From Eutreptiella sp. 'Long Island Sound 2002' (lineage: Eukaryota > Euglenozoa > Euglenophyceae > Eutreptiales > Eutreptiaceae): a stretch of DNA of 64,000 nt. The position numbers were made by a program, and so were the translations under genes. This document shows positions 20,319 through 33,440 of the stretch, one piece after another (positions within the stretch are counted from its first letter, which is position 1; the number at the start of each line of letters is the position of its first letter). Location: positions 89,637,795-89,701,794 of the forward strand of contig OZ038382.1 of the NCBI GenBank assembly GCA_964036045.1, read 5' to 3'. The notes beneath the pieces were generated by a model. It saw nothing but the letters and a program-made list of their open reading frames with translations, had not been told where the DNA came from and did no database searches.

Positions 20319-21177
20319 GTGCGGGTTCCCTCCCTGTACGTCCTCAACAATCGCCCACAGACCCCCCCCCTAGCACCACCATTGCGGCCCCATCTAGACA
20401 ACTCCATCCTGTTGCCATCATCATCCACGGCACTATTTCGGCCTAGGGTGCCTTGCACAAGAACGACCTGGGCCCTCTATGCAGCAGCTGGCGTTGGGTT
20501 CCCCAATCAAGACTCGGACTAGGACCGAGCTGGGTCCTATTCTTGCGTAACGCATGGGAGATCACCGTTGAACGAAGACTGCTTGCTTGAACGATGTGCC
20601 TCCACGGTCAGGACGATTGTCCTGAAACACGGCTGAAAAACGGCTCATTTTCACCTCAAAATGGACCACCGCGTGGCACCACGGCATGTTACATGCCGTA
20701 TTGAACACCCATTTGCCATCCTTTGATAGCCCAATCGCCATGGAAGAACAACGGCCCTCATTGCAAACGCCCACTTGACACACTGGCGATCGTCCTAAAA
20801 ACCGCCCAAAAACGGCCTTTTTTGGACACTAAATTGGCCATAGAACGGGCTAGACGGCTCGAAATGGCACGAAACCTATTTGCGGTGATGCGCCTTTGCT
20901 TCCCGGTCGTTTTGAGCTACTTGGGTGCCGGTTTTGACCCATGGTGTGGCCGCAAGGACTTTTGGACCGCCTGCTGCTACTGCTTGCTGCTGCTGCTAAA
21001 ATGTTTTGCTCACCCAACCCTAAAAGGTGGTGTAAAACCTCGACAGGGTAAACCCAGCTCGGTAATCACGTTCCCTATGAAGCAACAGTATGCCGCCACG
21101 ACCAAATGCCCAGCCTGCCGTGCAGCCTATCCCTAACATACATCCCACAACCACACAGCACACAAGTACCTTGCCAG
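20319..21177. other. Interval without recognisable gene
   Basis: Both strands contain frames of at most about 140 codons without domains. Around 20.58-20.83 kb there are partially self-complementary words (ACGGCTGAAAAACGGC, AAAAACGGCC). The 10-bp satellite begins abruptly near 21178. Confidence 0.45.
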
Positions 21178-24100
21178 GGCACCTAGGTCCCCACTAGCCC
21201 CCAAAGGTCCCCATAGGTCCCCATAGGCCCCCATAGGTCCCCATAGACCCCCATAGGCCCCCATAGCCCCCCACAGGCCCCCATAGACCCCCATAGGTCC
21301 CCATAGACCCCCATAGGTCCCCAAAAGTGCCCAAAGGTCCCCATAGGTCCCCAAATGTGCCCATAGGTCCCCAAAGGTCCCCGTAGACCCCCATAGGCCC
21401 CCATAGGTCCCCATATGTCCCCATAGACCCACATAGGTCCCCATAGGCCCGCATCCCTATAGGTGCCCATAGGTCCCCAAAGGTGCCCATAGGTCCCCAA
21501 AGGTGCCCAAAGGTCCCCATAGGTCACCAAAGGTCCCCGTAGACCCCCATAGGCCCCCATAGGCCCCCATAGGTGCCCAAAGGTGCCCATAGACCCACAT
21601 AGGTCCCCATAGGTCCCCATAGGTCCCCATAGGTCCCCAAATGTGCCCATAGGTCCCCAAAGGTCCCCGTAGACCCCCATAGGCCCCCATAGGCCCCCAT
21701 AGGTCCCCATATGTCCCCATAGACCCACATAGGTCCCCATAGGCCCGCATCCCTATAGGTGCCCATAGGTCCCCAAAGGTGCCCATAGGTCCCCAAAGGT
21801 GCCCAAAGGTCCCCATAGGTCACCAAAGGTCCCCGTAGACCCCCATAGGCCCCCATAGGCCCCCATAGGTGCCCAAAGGTGCCCATAGACCCACATAGGT
21901 CCCCATAGGTCCCCATAGGTCCCCATAGGTCCCCAAAGGTGCCCAAAGGTGCCCATAGGTCCCCAAAGGTCCCCATGGGCCCCGATAGGTCCCCAAAGGT
22001 GCCCAAAGGTCCCCATAGGCCCCCAGAGGTCCCCATAGACCCCATTGGCCCCCATAGGTCCCCATAGGTCCCCATAGGTCCCCATAGGTCCCCATAGGCC
22101 CCCACAAACCCCCATACGCCCCCATAGGCCCCCATGGGTCCCCATAAGCCCCCAAAGGTCCCCATAGGTCCCCATAGGTCCCCAAAGGTCCCCGTAGACC
22201 CCCATAGGCCCCCATAGGTCCCCATAGGTCCCCATAGACCTCCATAGGTCCCTATAGGTCCCCAAAGGTCACCGTAGACCCCCATAGGCCCCCGTAGGCC
22301 CCCATAGGTCCCCATGGGTCCCCATAGGCCCCCATAGGTCCCCATAGACCCCCATAGGCCCCCATAGGCCCCCATAGGTCCCCACAAGCCCCCAAAGGTG
22401 CCCATAGGTCCCCATAGGTCCCCAAAGGTCCCCGTAGACCCCCATAGGCCCCCATAGGTCCCCATAGGTCCCCATAGGTCCCCATAGGTCCCCATACGTC
22501 CCAATAGGCCCCCATAGACGCCCATAGGTCCCCATAGGTCCCCAAAGGTGTCTGTAGGCCCCCGTAGGGCCCCATAGGCCTCCATAGGTCCCCATAGGTC
22601 CCCAGAGGTCCCCATAGGTCCCCATAGGTCCCCATAGGTCCCCAAAGACCCCCATAGGTCCCTATAGGTCCCCAAAGGTCACCGTAGACCCCCATAGGCC
22701 CCCATAGGCCCCCATAGGTCCCCATAGGTCCCCATAGGTCCCCACAAGCCCCCAAAGGTCTCCATAGGTCCCCATGGGTCCCCAAAGGTCCCTGTAGACC
22801 CCCGTCAGCCCCCATAGGCCTCCTTAGGTCCCCACAGACCCCCATAGGTCCCCATAGGTCCCCATAGGTCCCAATAGGCCCCCATAGGCGCCCATAGGTC
22901 CCCAAAGGTGTCAATAGGCCCCCGTAGGCCCCCATAGGTCCCCATAGGCCCCCATAGGCCCCCAAAGGTCCCCATAGACTGCCATAAGCCCCCATAGGTC
23001 CCCATAGGTCCCCATAGGTCCCCACACGCCCCCATAGGCCCCCATAGGTCCCCATGGGCCCCAAAGGTCCCCATAGGCTATAGGTCCCCATAGGCCCCCG
23101 GACCTATGGGCACATTTGGGGACCTATGGGGACCTTTCGGCACTTTTGGGGACCTATGGGGTCTATGGGGACCTATGGGGACCTATGGGGGTCTATGGGG
23201 GCCTATGGGGACCTATGGGGGCCTATGGGGGTCTATGGGGACCTGTGGGGGCGTATGGGGACCTATGGGGACCTTTGGGGGCTTGTGGAAACCTATGGAC
23301 CCAAAGGTCCCCGTAGACCCCCATAGGCCCCCATAGGCCCCCATAGGTCCCCATAGGTCCCCATAGACCCACATAGGTCCCCATAGGTCCCCATAGGCCC
23401 GCATCCCTATAGGTGCCCATAGGTCCCCAAAGTTGCCCATAGGTCCCCAAAGGTCCCCAAAGGTCCCCATAGGTCACCAAAGGTCCCTGTAGACCCCCAT
23501 AGGCCCCCAAAGGCCCCCATAGGTCCCCATAGGTGCCCATAGACCCACATAGGTCCCCATAGGTCCCCAAACACCCCCCATAGGTCCCCATAGGTCCGCA
23601 ACGGTGCCCAAAGGTGCCCATAGGTCCCCAAAGGTCCCCATGGGCCCCGATAGGTCCCCAAAGGTGCCCATAGGTCCCCAAAGGTCCCCATAGGCCCCCA
23701 TAGGCCCCCATAGGTCCCCACAAGCCCCCATAGTTCCCCATAGGTCCCCATAGGTCCCCAAAGGTCCCCTTAGGTTCCCATAGACCCCCATACGCCCCCA
23801 TAGGCCCCCATAGGTCCCCATAAGCCCCCAAAGGTCCCCATAGGTCCCCATAGGTCCCCAAAGGTCCGCGTAGACCCCCATAGGCCCCCATAGGTCCCCA
23901 TAGGTCCCCATAGACCCCCATAGGTCCCTATAGGTCCCCAAAAAGCACGGTAGACCCCCATAGGCCCCCATAGCCCCCCATAGGTCCCCATAGGTCCCCA
24001 TAGACCCCCATAGGCCCCCATAGGTCCCCATAGGTCCCCACAAGCCCCCAAAGGTCCCCATAGGTCCCCGAAGGTCCCCGTAGACCCCTGTAGGCCCCCA

Positions 24101-25097
24101 TAGGCCCCCAAAGGTCCCCATAGACCCCCATAGGTCCCCATAGGTCCCCATAGGTCCCCATAGGCCCCCATAGGTCCCCATAGGTCCCCATAGGTCCCCA
24201 AAGAAGTCAATAGGCCCCCGTAGGCCCCCATAGGTCCCCATAGACCCCCATAGGACCCCATAGGCCCCCATAGGTCCCCATAGGTCCCCATAGGTCCCCA
24301 CAGGCCCCCATAGGCACCCATAGGCCCCAAAGGTCCCCATAGGCTATAGGTCTCCATAGGCCCCCATAGGCCCCCATAGGCGCCCATAGGCCCGCAAAGG
24401 TCCCCATAGACCCCCATAGGTCCCCATAGGTCCCCATAGGTCCCCATAGGCCCTGGTAGGCCCCCATAGGCCGCCATAGACTGCCATAGGTGTCAATAGG
24501 TCCCCATAGACCCCCATAGGCCCCCATAGGTCCCCACAGGCCCCCATAGGCCCCCATAGGTCTCCATGGGCCCCAAAGGTCCCCATAGGCTATAGGTCCC
24601 CATAGGCCCGCATAGGCCCCCATAGGCCCGCAAAGGTCCCCATAGGCCCCCATAGGTCCCCATAGGTCCCCATAGGTCCCCATAGGCCCCATTAGGCCCC
24701 CATAGGCCCCCATAGGTCCCCATAGGTCCCCGAAGGTGTCAATAGGCCCCCGTAGGCCCCCATAGGTCCCCATAGACCCCGATAGGCCCCCATAGGCCCC
24801 AATAGGTCCCCATAGGTCCCCATAGGTCGCCACAGGCCCCCATAGGCCCCCATAGGTCCCCATGGGCCCAAAAGGTCCACATAGGCTATAGGTCCCCATA
24901 GCTCCCCATAGGCCCCCATAGGTCCCCATAGGTCCCCATAGGTCCCCACAGACCCCCATAGGCCCCCATAGGCCCCCCACAGCCCCCAAAGGCCCCCAAA
25001 GGTCCCCATAGGTCCCCAGAAGCCCCCATAGGCCCCCATGGGTCCCCATAGGTCCCCAAAGGTCCCCATAGGTCCCCACAGGCCCCCATAAGCGCCC
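21178..25097 (-). repeat. 10-bp satellite, consensus ACCTATGGGG on the minus strand
   Basis: About 390 units. On the plus strand units read CCCCATAGGT, CCCCATAGGC, CCCCATAGAC or CCCCAAAGGT. Longer periods exist: GCATCCCTATAGG marks 21451 and 21747 (296 bp) and recurs at 23401, and AGGCTATAGG marks 23075, 24341, 24587 and 24883 (last steps 246 and 296 bp). The unit has no stop codon on the minus strand in any frame, so very long frames (up to 383 codons of a Thr-Tyr-Gly-Asp-Leu-Trp-Gly-Pro-Met-Gly repeat) exist in all three. They are properties of the repeat, not genes. Confidence 0.95.
23101..23299 (+). repeat. Inverted block inside the 10-bp satellite
   Basis: Between 23100/23101 and about 23299 the units switch to GACCTATGGG on the plus strand, then switch back. 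Both junctions are sharp and the block is about 20 units long. Confidence 0.95.
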
Positions 25098-26089
25098 ACA
25101 ATATTAGAGGGGTCTACACCCCAAAAACATTTGACGGATGCATGTCCGTCAAATATTTGACGCATTCCCATACGTCAGTTATCCGGGGGGTGTAGACCCC
25201 CAAAATACTTGATGGATGTATGTCCGTCAAATATTTGACGCATGCCCATGCGTCAGTTATCTGGGGGGTGTAGACCCCCAAAATATTTGACGGATGTATG
25301 TCCGTCAAATATTTGGGGGGTCTACACCCCCAAAATCTTTGACGAACATACATCCGTCAAATATTTGGGAGGTCTACACCCCCAAAATATTTGACGGATG
25401 CATGTCCGTATGCATGCCTGGATGCATGTATGTCCGTCAAATATTTGACGCATGCCCATGTGTCGGTTATCTGGGGGGTGTAGAGCAGAAAAAATATTTG
25501 ACGGATGTACGTCCGTGAAATATTTGGGGGGTCTACACCCCCCAAACATTTGACGGATGTATGTCCGTCAAATATTTGACGCATGCCCATGCATCAGTTA
25601 TCTCGGGGGTGTAAACAACCAAAATATTTGACGGATGTATTTTCGTCAAATATTTGGGGGGTGTACACCCCCCAAATATTTGACGGATGTATGTCCGTCA
25701 AATATTTGACGCATGCCCATGCGTCGGTTATCTGGGGGGTGTAGACCCCCAAAATATTTGACGGATGTATGTCCGTCAAATATTTGACGCATGCCCATGC
25801 GTCGGTTATCTGGGGGGTGTAGACCCCAAAATATATTGACGGATGTACGTCCGTGAAATATTTGGGGGGTCTACAGCCCCAAAAAATTTGTCGGACACAT
25901 GTCCGTCAAATATTTGACGCATGCCCATGCGTCAGTTATCTGCGGGGTGTAGACCCCCAAAAGAATTAACGGATGTATGTCCGTCAAATATTTGACGCAT
26001 GCCCATGCGTTAGTTATCTCGGGGGTGTAGACGACCAAAATATTTGACGAATGTATGTCCGTCCAATATTTGGGGGGTCTACACCCCGA

Positions 26090-29000
26090 AAATATTTGAC
26101 GGATGAATGTCCGTCAAATATTTGACGCATGCCCATGCGTCAGTTATCTGGGGGGTGTCGACCCCCGAAATATTTGACGGGTGTATGTCTGTCAAATATT
26201 TGGGGGGTCTACGCCCCCCAAAAGTTTGACGGATGTATGTCCGTCAAATATTTGGGGGATGTAGACCCCCAAAATATTTGACGGATGTATGTCCGTCAAA
26301 TGACTTACGCATGCCCATGGGTTAGTTATCTGGGGGGGGTAGACCCCCAGAATATTGGACGGATGTATGACGGTCAAATATTTGGGGGGTCTACAGCCCC
26401 AAAATATTTGACGGATGTATGTCCGTCAAATATTTGGGGGGTGTAGACCCCCAAATCATTTGACGGATGTATGTCCATGAAACATTTGGGGGGTCTACAC
26501 CCCCTAGATACTTGACGGATGCATGTCCGTCAAAGATTTGACGCATGCCCATGCATAAATTATCTAGGGGGGGTAGACCCCGGGAATATTGGACGGATGT
26601 ATGTCCGTCAAATATTTGGGGGTCTACAACCCCGAAATATTTGACAGTTGTATGTCCGTCAAATATTTGGGGGGGCTACACCCCCAAAATATTTGACGGA
26701 TGTATGTCCGTCGAATGTTTGGGGGGTCTACACCCCCTAAATACTTGACGGATGCATGTCCGTCAAATATTTGACGCATGCCCATGCGTCAGTTATCTGG
26801 GGGGTGTAGACCCTCAAAATATTTGAGGGATGTATGTCTGTCAAATATTTGGGGGGGTCTACACCCCCAAAATATTTGACGGATGTATGTCCGTCAAAAA
26901 TTTGACGCATGCCCATGCGTCAGTTGTCTGGGGGGTGTTGACCCCCGAAATATTTGACGGATGCATGTCCGTCAAATATTTGACGCATGCCCATGCGTCA
27001 GTTATCTCGGGGGTGTAGACCCCCAAAATATTTGACAGATGTATGTCCGTCAAATATTTGACGCATGCCCCTGCATCAGTTATCTGAGGGGTGTAGACCC
27101 GCAAAATATTTGACGGATGTACGTCCCTGAAATATTTGGGGGGTCTACACCCCCAAAAAATTTGTCGGATACATGTCCGTCAAATATTTGACGCATGCCC
27201 ATGCGTCAGTTATCTGCGGGGTGTAGACCCCCAAAAGAATTGACAGATGTATGTCCGTCAAATATTTGACGCATGCCCATGCGTTAGTTATCTCGGGGGT
27301 GTAAACGACCAAAATATTTGACGGATGTATGTCCGTCAAATATTTGGGGGGCCTACACCACAAAAATATTTGACGGATGAATGTCCGTCAAATATTTGAC
27401 GCATGCCCATGCGTCAGTTATCTGGGGGGTGTAGACCCCCAAAATATTTGACGGATGTATGTCCGTCAAATATTTGGGGGGGTCTACAGCCCCAAAATAT
27501 TTGACGGATGCATGTCCGTCAAATATTTGACGCATGCCCATGCGTCATTTGTCTGGGGGGTGTAGACCCCCAAAATATTTGACGGATGTACGTCTGTGAA
27601 ATATTTGGGGGGTCTACACCCCCAAAATATTTGACGGATGCATGTCCGTCAAATATTTGACGCATGCCCATGCGTCAGTTATCTCGGGGGTGTAAACCCC
27701 CAAAATATTTGACAGATGTATGTCCGTCAAATATTTGACGCATGCCCATGCGTCAGTTATCTGAGGGGTGTAGACCCCCAAAATATTTGACGGATGTACG
27801 TCCGTGAAATATTTGGGGGGTCTACGGCCCCAAAAAAAATTTGTCGGATACATGTCCGTCAAATATTTGACGCATGCCCATGCGTCAGTTATCTGCGGTC
27901 GTAGACCCCCAAAAGAATTGACGGATGTATGTCCGTCAAATGTTTGACGCATGCCCATGCGTTAGTTATCTCGGGGCTGTAAACGACCAAAATATTTGAC
28001 GGATGTATGTCCGTCAAATATTTGGGGGGTCTACACCCCAAAAATATTTGACGGATGAATGTCCGTCAAATATTTGACGCATGCCCATGCGTCAGTTATC
28101 TGGGGTGTGTCGACCCCCGAAATATTTGACGGATGTATGTACGTCAAATATTTGGGGGGTCTACGCCCCCCAAATGTTTGACGGATGTATGTCGGTCAAA
28201 TATTTGGGGGATGTAGACCCCCAAAATATTTGACGGATGTATGTCCGTCAAATGACTGACGCATGCCCATGGGTTAGTTATGTGGGGGGGGTAGACCCCC
28301 AGAATATTGGACGGATGTATGACCGTCAAATATTTGGGGGGCCTACACCCCCTAAATATTTGACGGATGTATGTCCGTCAAATATTTGGGGGGTGTAGAC
28401 CCCCAAAACATTTGACGGATGTATGTCCTTGAAACATTTGGGGGGTCTACACCCCCTAAATACTTGACGGATGCATGTCCGTCAAAGATTTGACGCATGC
28501 CCATGCTTCAGTTATCTGGGGGGTGTAGACCCCAAGAAAAATTGACGGATGTATGTCCGTCAAATGATTGACGCATGCCCATGCGTAAGTTATCTGGGGG
28601 GGGGGGGGTAGACCCCAAGAATATTGGACGGATGTACGTCCGTCAAATATTTGGGGGTCTACACCCCCAAAATATTTGACGGATGTATGTCCGTCAAATA
28701 TTTGGGGGGTGTAGACCCCCAAAACATTTGACGGATGTATGTCCTTGAAACATGTGGGGGGTCTACACCCCCTAAATACTTGACGGATGCATGTCCGTCA
28801 AAGATTTGACGCATGCCCATGCTTCAGTTATCTGGGGGGTGTAGACCCCAAAAAAATTTGACGGATGTATGTCCATCAAATGATTGACGCATGCCCATGC
28901 GTAGGTTATCTGGGGGGGGGTAGACCCCCAGAATATTGGACGGATGTACGTCCGTCAAATATTTGGGGGTCTACACCCCCAAAATATTTGACGGATGTAT

Positions 29001-29968
29001 GTCCGTCAAATATTTGGGGGGTCTACACCCTCAAAAAATTTGACGGATGTATGTCCGTTAAATATTTGGGGTGTCTACACCTCCTAAATACTTGACAGAT
29101 GCATGTCCGTCAAATATTTGACGCATGCCCATGCGTCAGTTATCTGGGGGGTGTAGACCCCCAAAATATTTGACGGATGTATGTCCGTCAAATAATTAAC
29201 GCATGCCCATGCGTCAGTTGTCTGGGGGGTGTAGACCCCAAGAATATTTGACGGATGCATGTCCGTCAAATATTTGACGCATGCCCTTGCGTTAGTTTTT
29301 TCGGGGGTGTAGACCCCCAAAATATTTGACGGATGTATGTCCGTCAAATATTTTGGGGGTCTACACCCCCCAAACATTCGACGGATGTATGTCCATCCAA
29401 TATTTGACGCATGCCCATGCATCAGTTATCTCGGGGGTGTAGACAATCAAAATATTTGACGGATGTATTTTCGTCAAATATTTGGGGGGTCTGCACCCCC
29501 AAAACATTTGACGGATGTATGTCCGTGAAATATTTGACGCATGCACATGCGTCAGTTATATGGGGGGTGTAGACCCCCAAAACATTTGACGGATGTATGT
29601 CCGTCAAATATTTGGGGGTCTACACCGGAAAAACATTTGACGGACGTATGTCCGTCAAATATTTCACGCATGCCCATGCGTCAATCATCTGGGGGGTGTA
29701 GACCCCCAAAACATTTGACGAATGTATGTGCGTCAAATATTTGGGGGGTCTACACCCCAAAAATATTTGACGGATGTATGTCCGTCACATATTTGACGCA
29801 TGCCCATGCGTCAATTATCTAGGGGGTGTAGACCCCCCAAATATTTGGCGGATGTATGTCCGTCAAATCTTTGGGGGGTCTACGGCCCCAAAATATTTGA
29901 CGGATGTATGCCCGTCAAATATTTGACGCATGCCCATGTGTCAGTTATCTGGGGGGTGTAGACCCCCA
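26090..29968. repeat. Higher-order repeat copy 1 of the 26-bp satellite
   Basis: Landmarks recur exactly 3879 bp downstream: GGATGAATGT at 26101 and 29980, and matching blocks starting 26192, 26545, 26830, 27145, 27353, 27614 and 28144. Relative to copy 2 this copy carries a local 316-bp duplication around 28461-28777. Confidence 0.88.
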
Positions 29969-32900
29969 AAATATTTGACGGATGAATGTCCGTCAAATAT
30001 TTGACGCATGCCCATGCGTCAGTTATCTGGGGGGTGTCGACCCCCGAAATATTTGACGGATGTATGTCCGTCAAATATTTGGGGGGTCTACGCCCCCCAA
30101 ATGTTTGACGGATGTATGTCCGTCAAATATTTGGGGGATGTAGACCCCCAAAATATTTGACGGATGTATGTCCGTCAAATGACTTACGCATGCCCATGGG
30201 TTAGTTATCTGGGGGGGGTAGACCCCCAGAATATTGGACGGATGTATGACGGTCAAATATTTGGGGGGTCTACACCCCCAAAATATTTGACGGATGTATG
30301 TCCGTCAAATATTTGGGGGGTGTAGACCCCCAAATCATTTGACGGATGTATGTCCATGAAACATTTGGGGGGTCTACACCCCCTAAATACTTGACGGATG
30401 CATGTCCGTCAAAGATTTGACGCATGCCCATGCATAAGTTATCTAGGGGGGGTAGACCCCGGGAATATTGGACGGATGTATGTCCGTCAAATATTTGGGG
30501 GTCTACAACCCCGAAATATTTGACGGATGTATGTCCGTCAAATATTTGGGGGGGCTACACCCCCAAAATATTTGACGGATGTATGTCCGTCGAATGTTTG
30601 GGGGGTCTACACCCCCTAAATACTTGACGGATGCATGTCCGTCAAATATTTGACGCATGCCCATGCGTCAGTTATCTGGGGGGTGTAGACCCTCAAAATA
30701 TTTGAGGGATGTATGTCTGTCAAATATTTGGGGGGGTCTACACCCCCAAAATATTTGACGGATGTATGTCCGTCAAATATTTGACGCATGCCCATGCGTC
30801 AGTTGTCTGGGGGGTGTTGACCCCCGAAATATTTGACGGATGCATGTCCGTCAAATATTTGACGCATGCCCATGCGTCAGTTATCTCGGGGGTGTAGACC
30901 CCCAAAATATTTGACGGATGTATGTCCGTCAAATATTTGACGCATGCCCCTGCATCAGTTATCTGAGGGGTGTAGACCCCCAAAATATTTGACGGATGTA
31001 CGTCCCTGAAATATTTGGGGGGTCTACACCCCCAAAAAATTTGTCGGATACATGTCCGTCAAATATTTGACGCATGCCCATGCGTCAGTTATCTGCGGGG
31101 TGTAGACCCCCAAAAGAATTAACAGATGTATGTCCGTCAAATATTTGACGCATGCCCATGCGTCAGTTATCTCGGGGTTGTAAACGACCAAAATATTTGA
31201 CTGATGTATGTCCGTCAAATATTTGGGGGGTCTACACCACAAAAATATTTGACGGATGAATGTCCGTCAAATATTTGACGCATGCCCATGCGTCAGTTAT
31301 CTGGGGGGTGTAGACCCCCAAAATATTTGACGGATGTATGTCATTCAAATATTTGGGGGGGTCTACAGCCCCAAAATATTTGACGGATGCATGTCCGTCA
31401 AATATTTGACGCATGCCCATGCGTCATTTGTCTGGGGGGTGTAGACCCCCAAAATATTTGACGGATGTACGTCTGTGAAATATTTGGGGGGTCTACACCC
31501 CCAAAATATTTGACGGATGCATGTCCGTCAAATATTTGACGCATGCCCATGCGTCAGTTATCTCGGGGGTGTAAACCCCCAAAATATTTGACAGATGTAT
31601 GTCCGTCAAATATTTGACGCATGCCCATGCGTCAGTTATCTGAGGGGTGTAGACCCCCAAAATATTTGACGGATGTACGTCCGTGAAATATTTGGGGGGT
31701 CTACACCCCCAAAAAAAATTTATCGGATACATGTCCGTCAAATATTTGACGCATGCCCATGCGTCAGTTATCTGCGGTCGTAGACCCCCAAAAGAATTGA
31801 CGGATGTATGTCCGTCAAATATTTGACGCATGCCCATGCGTTAGTTATCTCGGGGGTGTAAACGACCAAAATATTTGACGGATGTATGTCCGTCAAATAT
31901 TTGGGGGGTCTACACCCCAAAAATATTTGACGGATGAATGTCCGTCAAATATTTGACGCATGCCCATGCGTCAGTTATCTGGGGTGTGTCGACCCCCGAA
32001 ATATTTGACGGATGTATGTCCGTCAAATATCTGGGGGGTCTACGCCCCCCAAATGTTTGACGGATGTATGTCGGTCAAATATTTGGGGGATGTAGACCCC
32101 CAAAATATTTGACGGATGTATGTCCGTCAAATGACTGACGCATGCCCATGGGTTAGTTATGTGGGGGGGGTAGACCCCCAGAATATTGGACGGATGTATG
32201 ACCGTCAAATATTTGGGGGGTCTACACCCCCTAAATATTTGACGGATGTATGTCCGTCAAATATTTGGGGGGTGTAGACCCCCAAAACATTTGACGGATG
32301 TATGTCCTTGAAACATTTGGGGGGTCTACACCCCCTAAATACTTGACGGATGCATGTCCGTCAAAGATTTGACGCATGCCCATGCTTCAGTTATCTGGGG
32401 GGTGTAGACCCCCAAAAAATTTGACGGATGTATGTCCGTCAAATGATTGACGCATGCCCATGCGTAAGTTATCTGGGGGGGGGTAGACCCCCAGAATATT
32501 GGACGGATGTACGTCCGTCAAATATTTGGGGGTCTACACCCCCAAAATATTTGACGGATGTATGTCCGTCAAATATTTGGGGGGTCTACACCCCCAAAAT
32601 ATTTGACGGATGTATGTCCGTCAAATATTTGGGGGGTCTACACCCTCAAAAAATTTGACGGATGTATGTCCGTTAAATATTTGGGATGTCTACACCTCCT
32701 AAATACTTGACAGATGCATGTCCGTCAAATATTTGACGCATGCCCATGCGTCAGTTATCTGGGGGGTGTAGACCCCCAAAATATTTGACGGATGTATGTC
32801 CGTCAAATAATTAACGCATGCCCATGCGTCAGTTGTCTGGGGGGTGTAGACCCCAAGAATATTTGACAGATGCATGTCCGTCAAATATTTGACGCATGCC

Positions 32901-33440
32901 CTTGCGTTAGTTTTCTCGGGGGTGTAGACCCCCAAAATATTTGACGGATGTATGTCCGTCAAATATTTTGGGGGTCTACACCCCCCAAACATTCGACGGA
33001 TGTATGTCCATCCAATATTTGACGCATGCCCATGCATCAGTTATCTCGGGGGTGTAGACAACCAAAATATTTGACGGATGTATTGGTGTCAAATATTTGG
33101 GGGGTCTGCACCCCCAAAACATTTGACGGATGTATGTCCGTCAAATATTTGACGCATGCACATGCGTCGGTTATATGGGGGACGTAGACCCCCAAAACAT
33201 TTGACGGACGTATGTCCGTCAAATATTTGACGCATGCCCATGCGTCAGTCATCTGGGGGGTGTAGACCCCCAAAACATTTGACGAATGTATGTGCGTCAA
33301 ATATTTGGGGGGTCTACACCCCAAAAATATTTGACGGATGTATGTCCGTCATATATCTGACGCATGCCCATGCGTCAATTATCTAGGGGGTGTAGACCCC
33401 CCAAATATTTGACGGATGTATGTCCGTCAAATATTTGCGG
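29969..33440. repeat. Higher-order repeat copy 2 of the 26-bp satellite
   Basis: Matches copy 1 at offset 3879 until about 32.34 kb. The offset then drops to 3563 (copy 2 lacks the 316-bp duplication) and rises to 3615 (copy 2 has one extra 52-bp A-C word near 32.58 kb). Similarity fades after about 33.44 kb. Confidence 0.83.

Noticed and set aside
21183-25079. Very long overlapping minus-strand frames (up to 383 codons, Gly/Trp/Met-rich)
   Set aside because: They arise automatically from a stop-free 10-bp repeat and appear in all three frames; no start context, domain or unique sequence.
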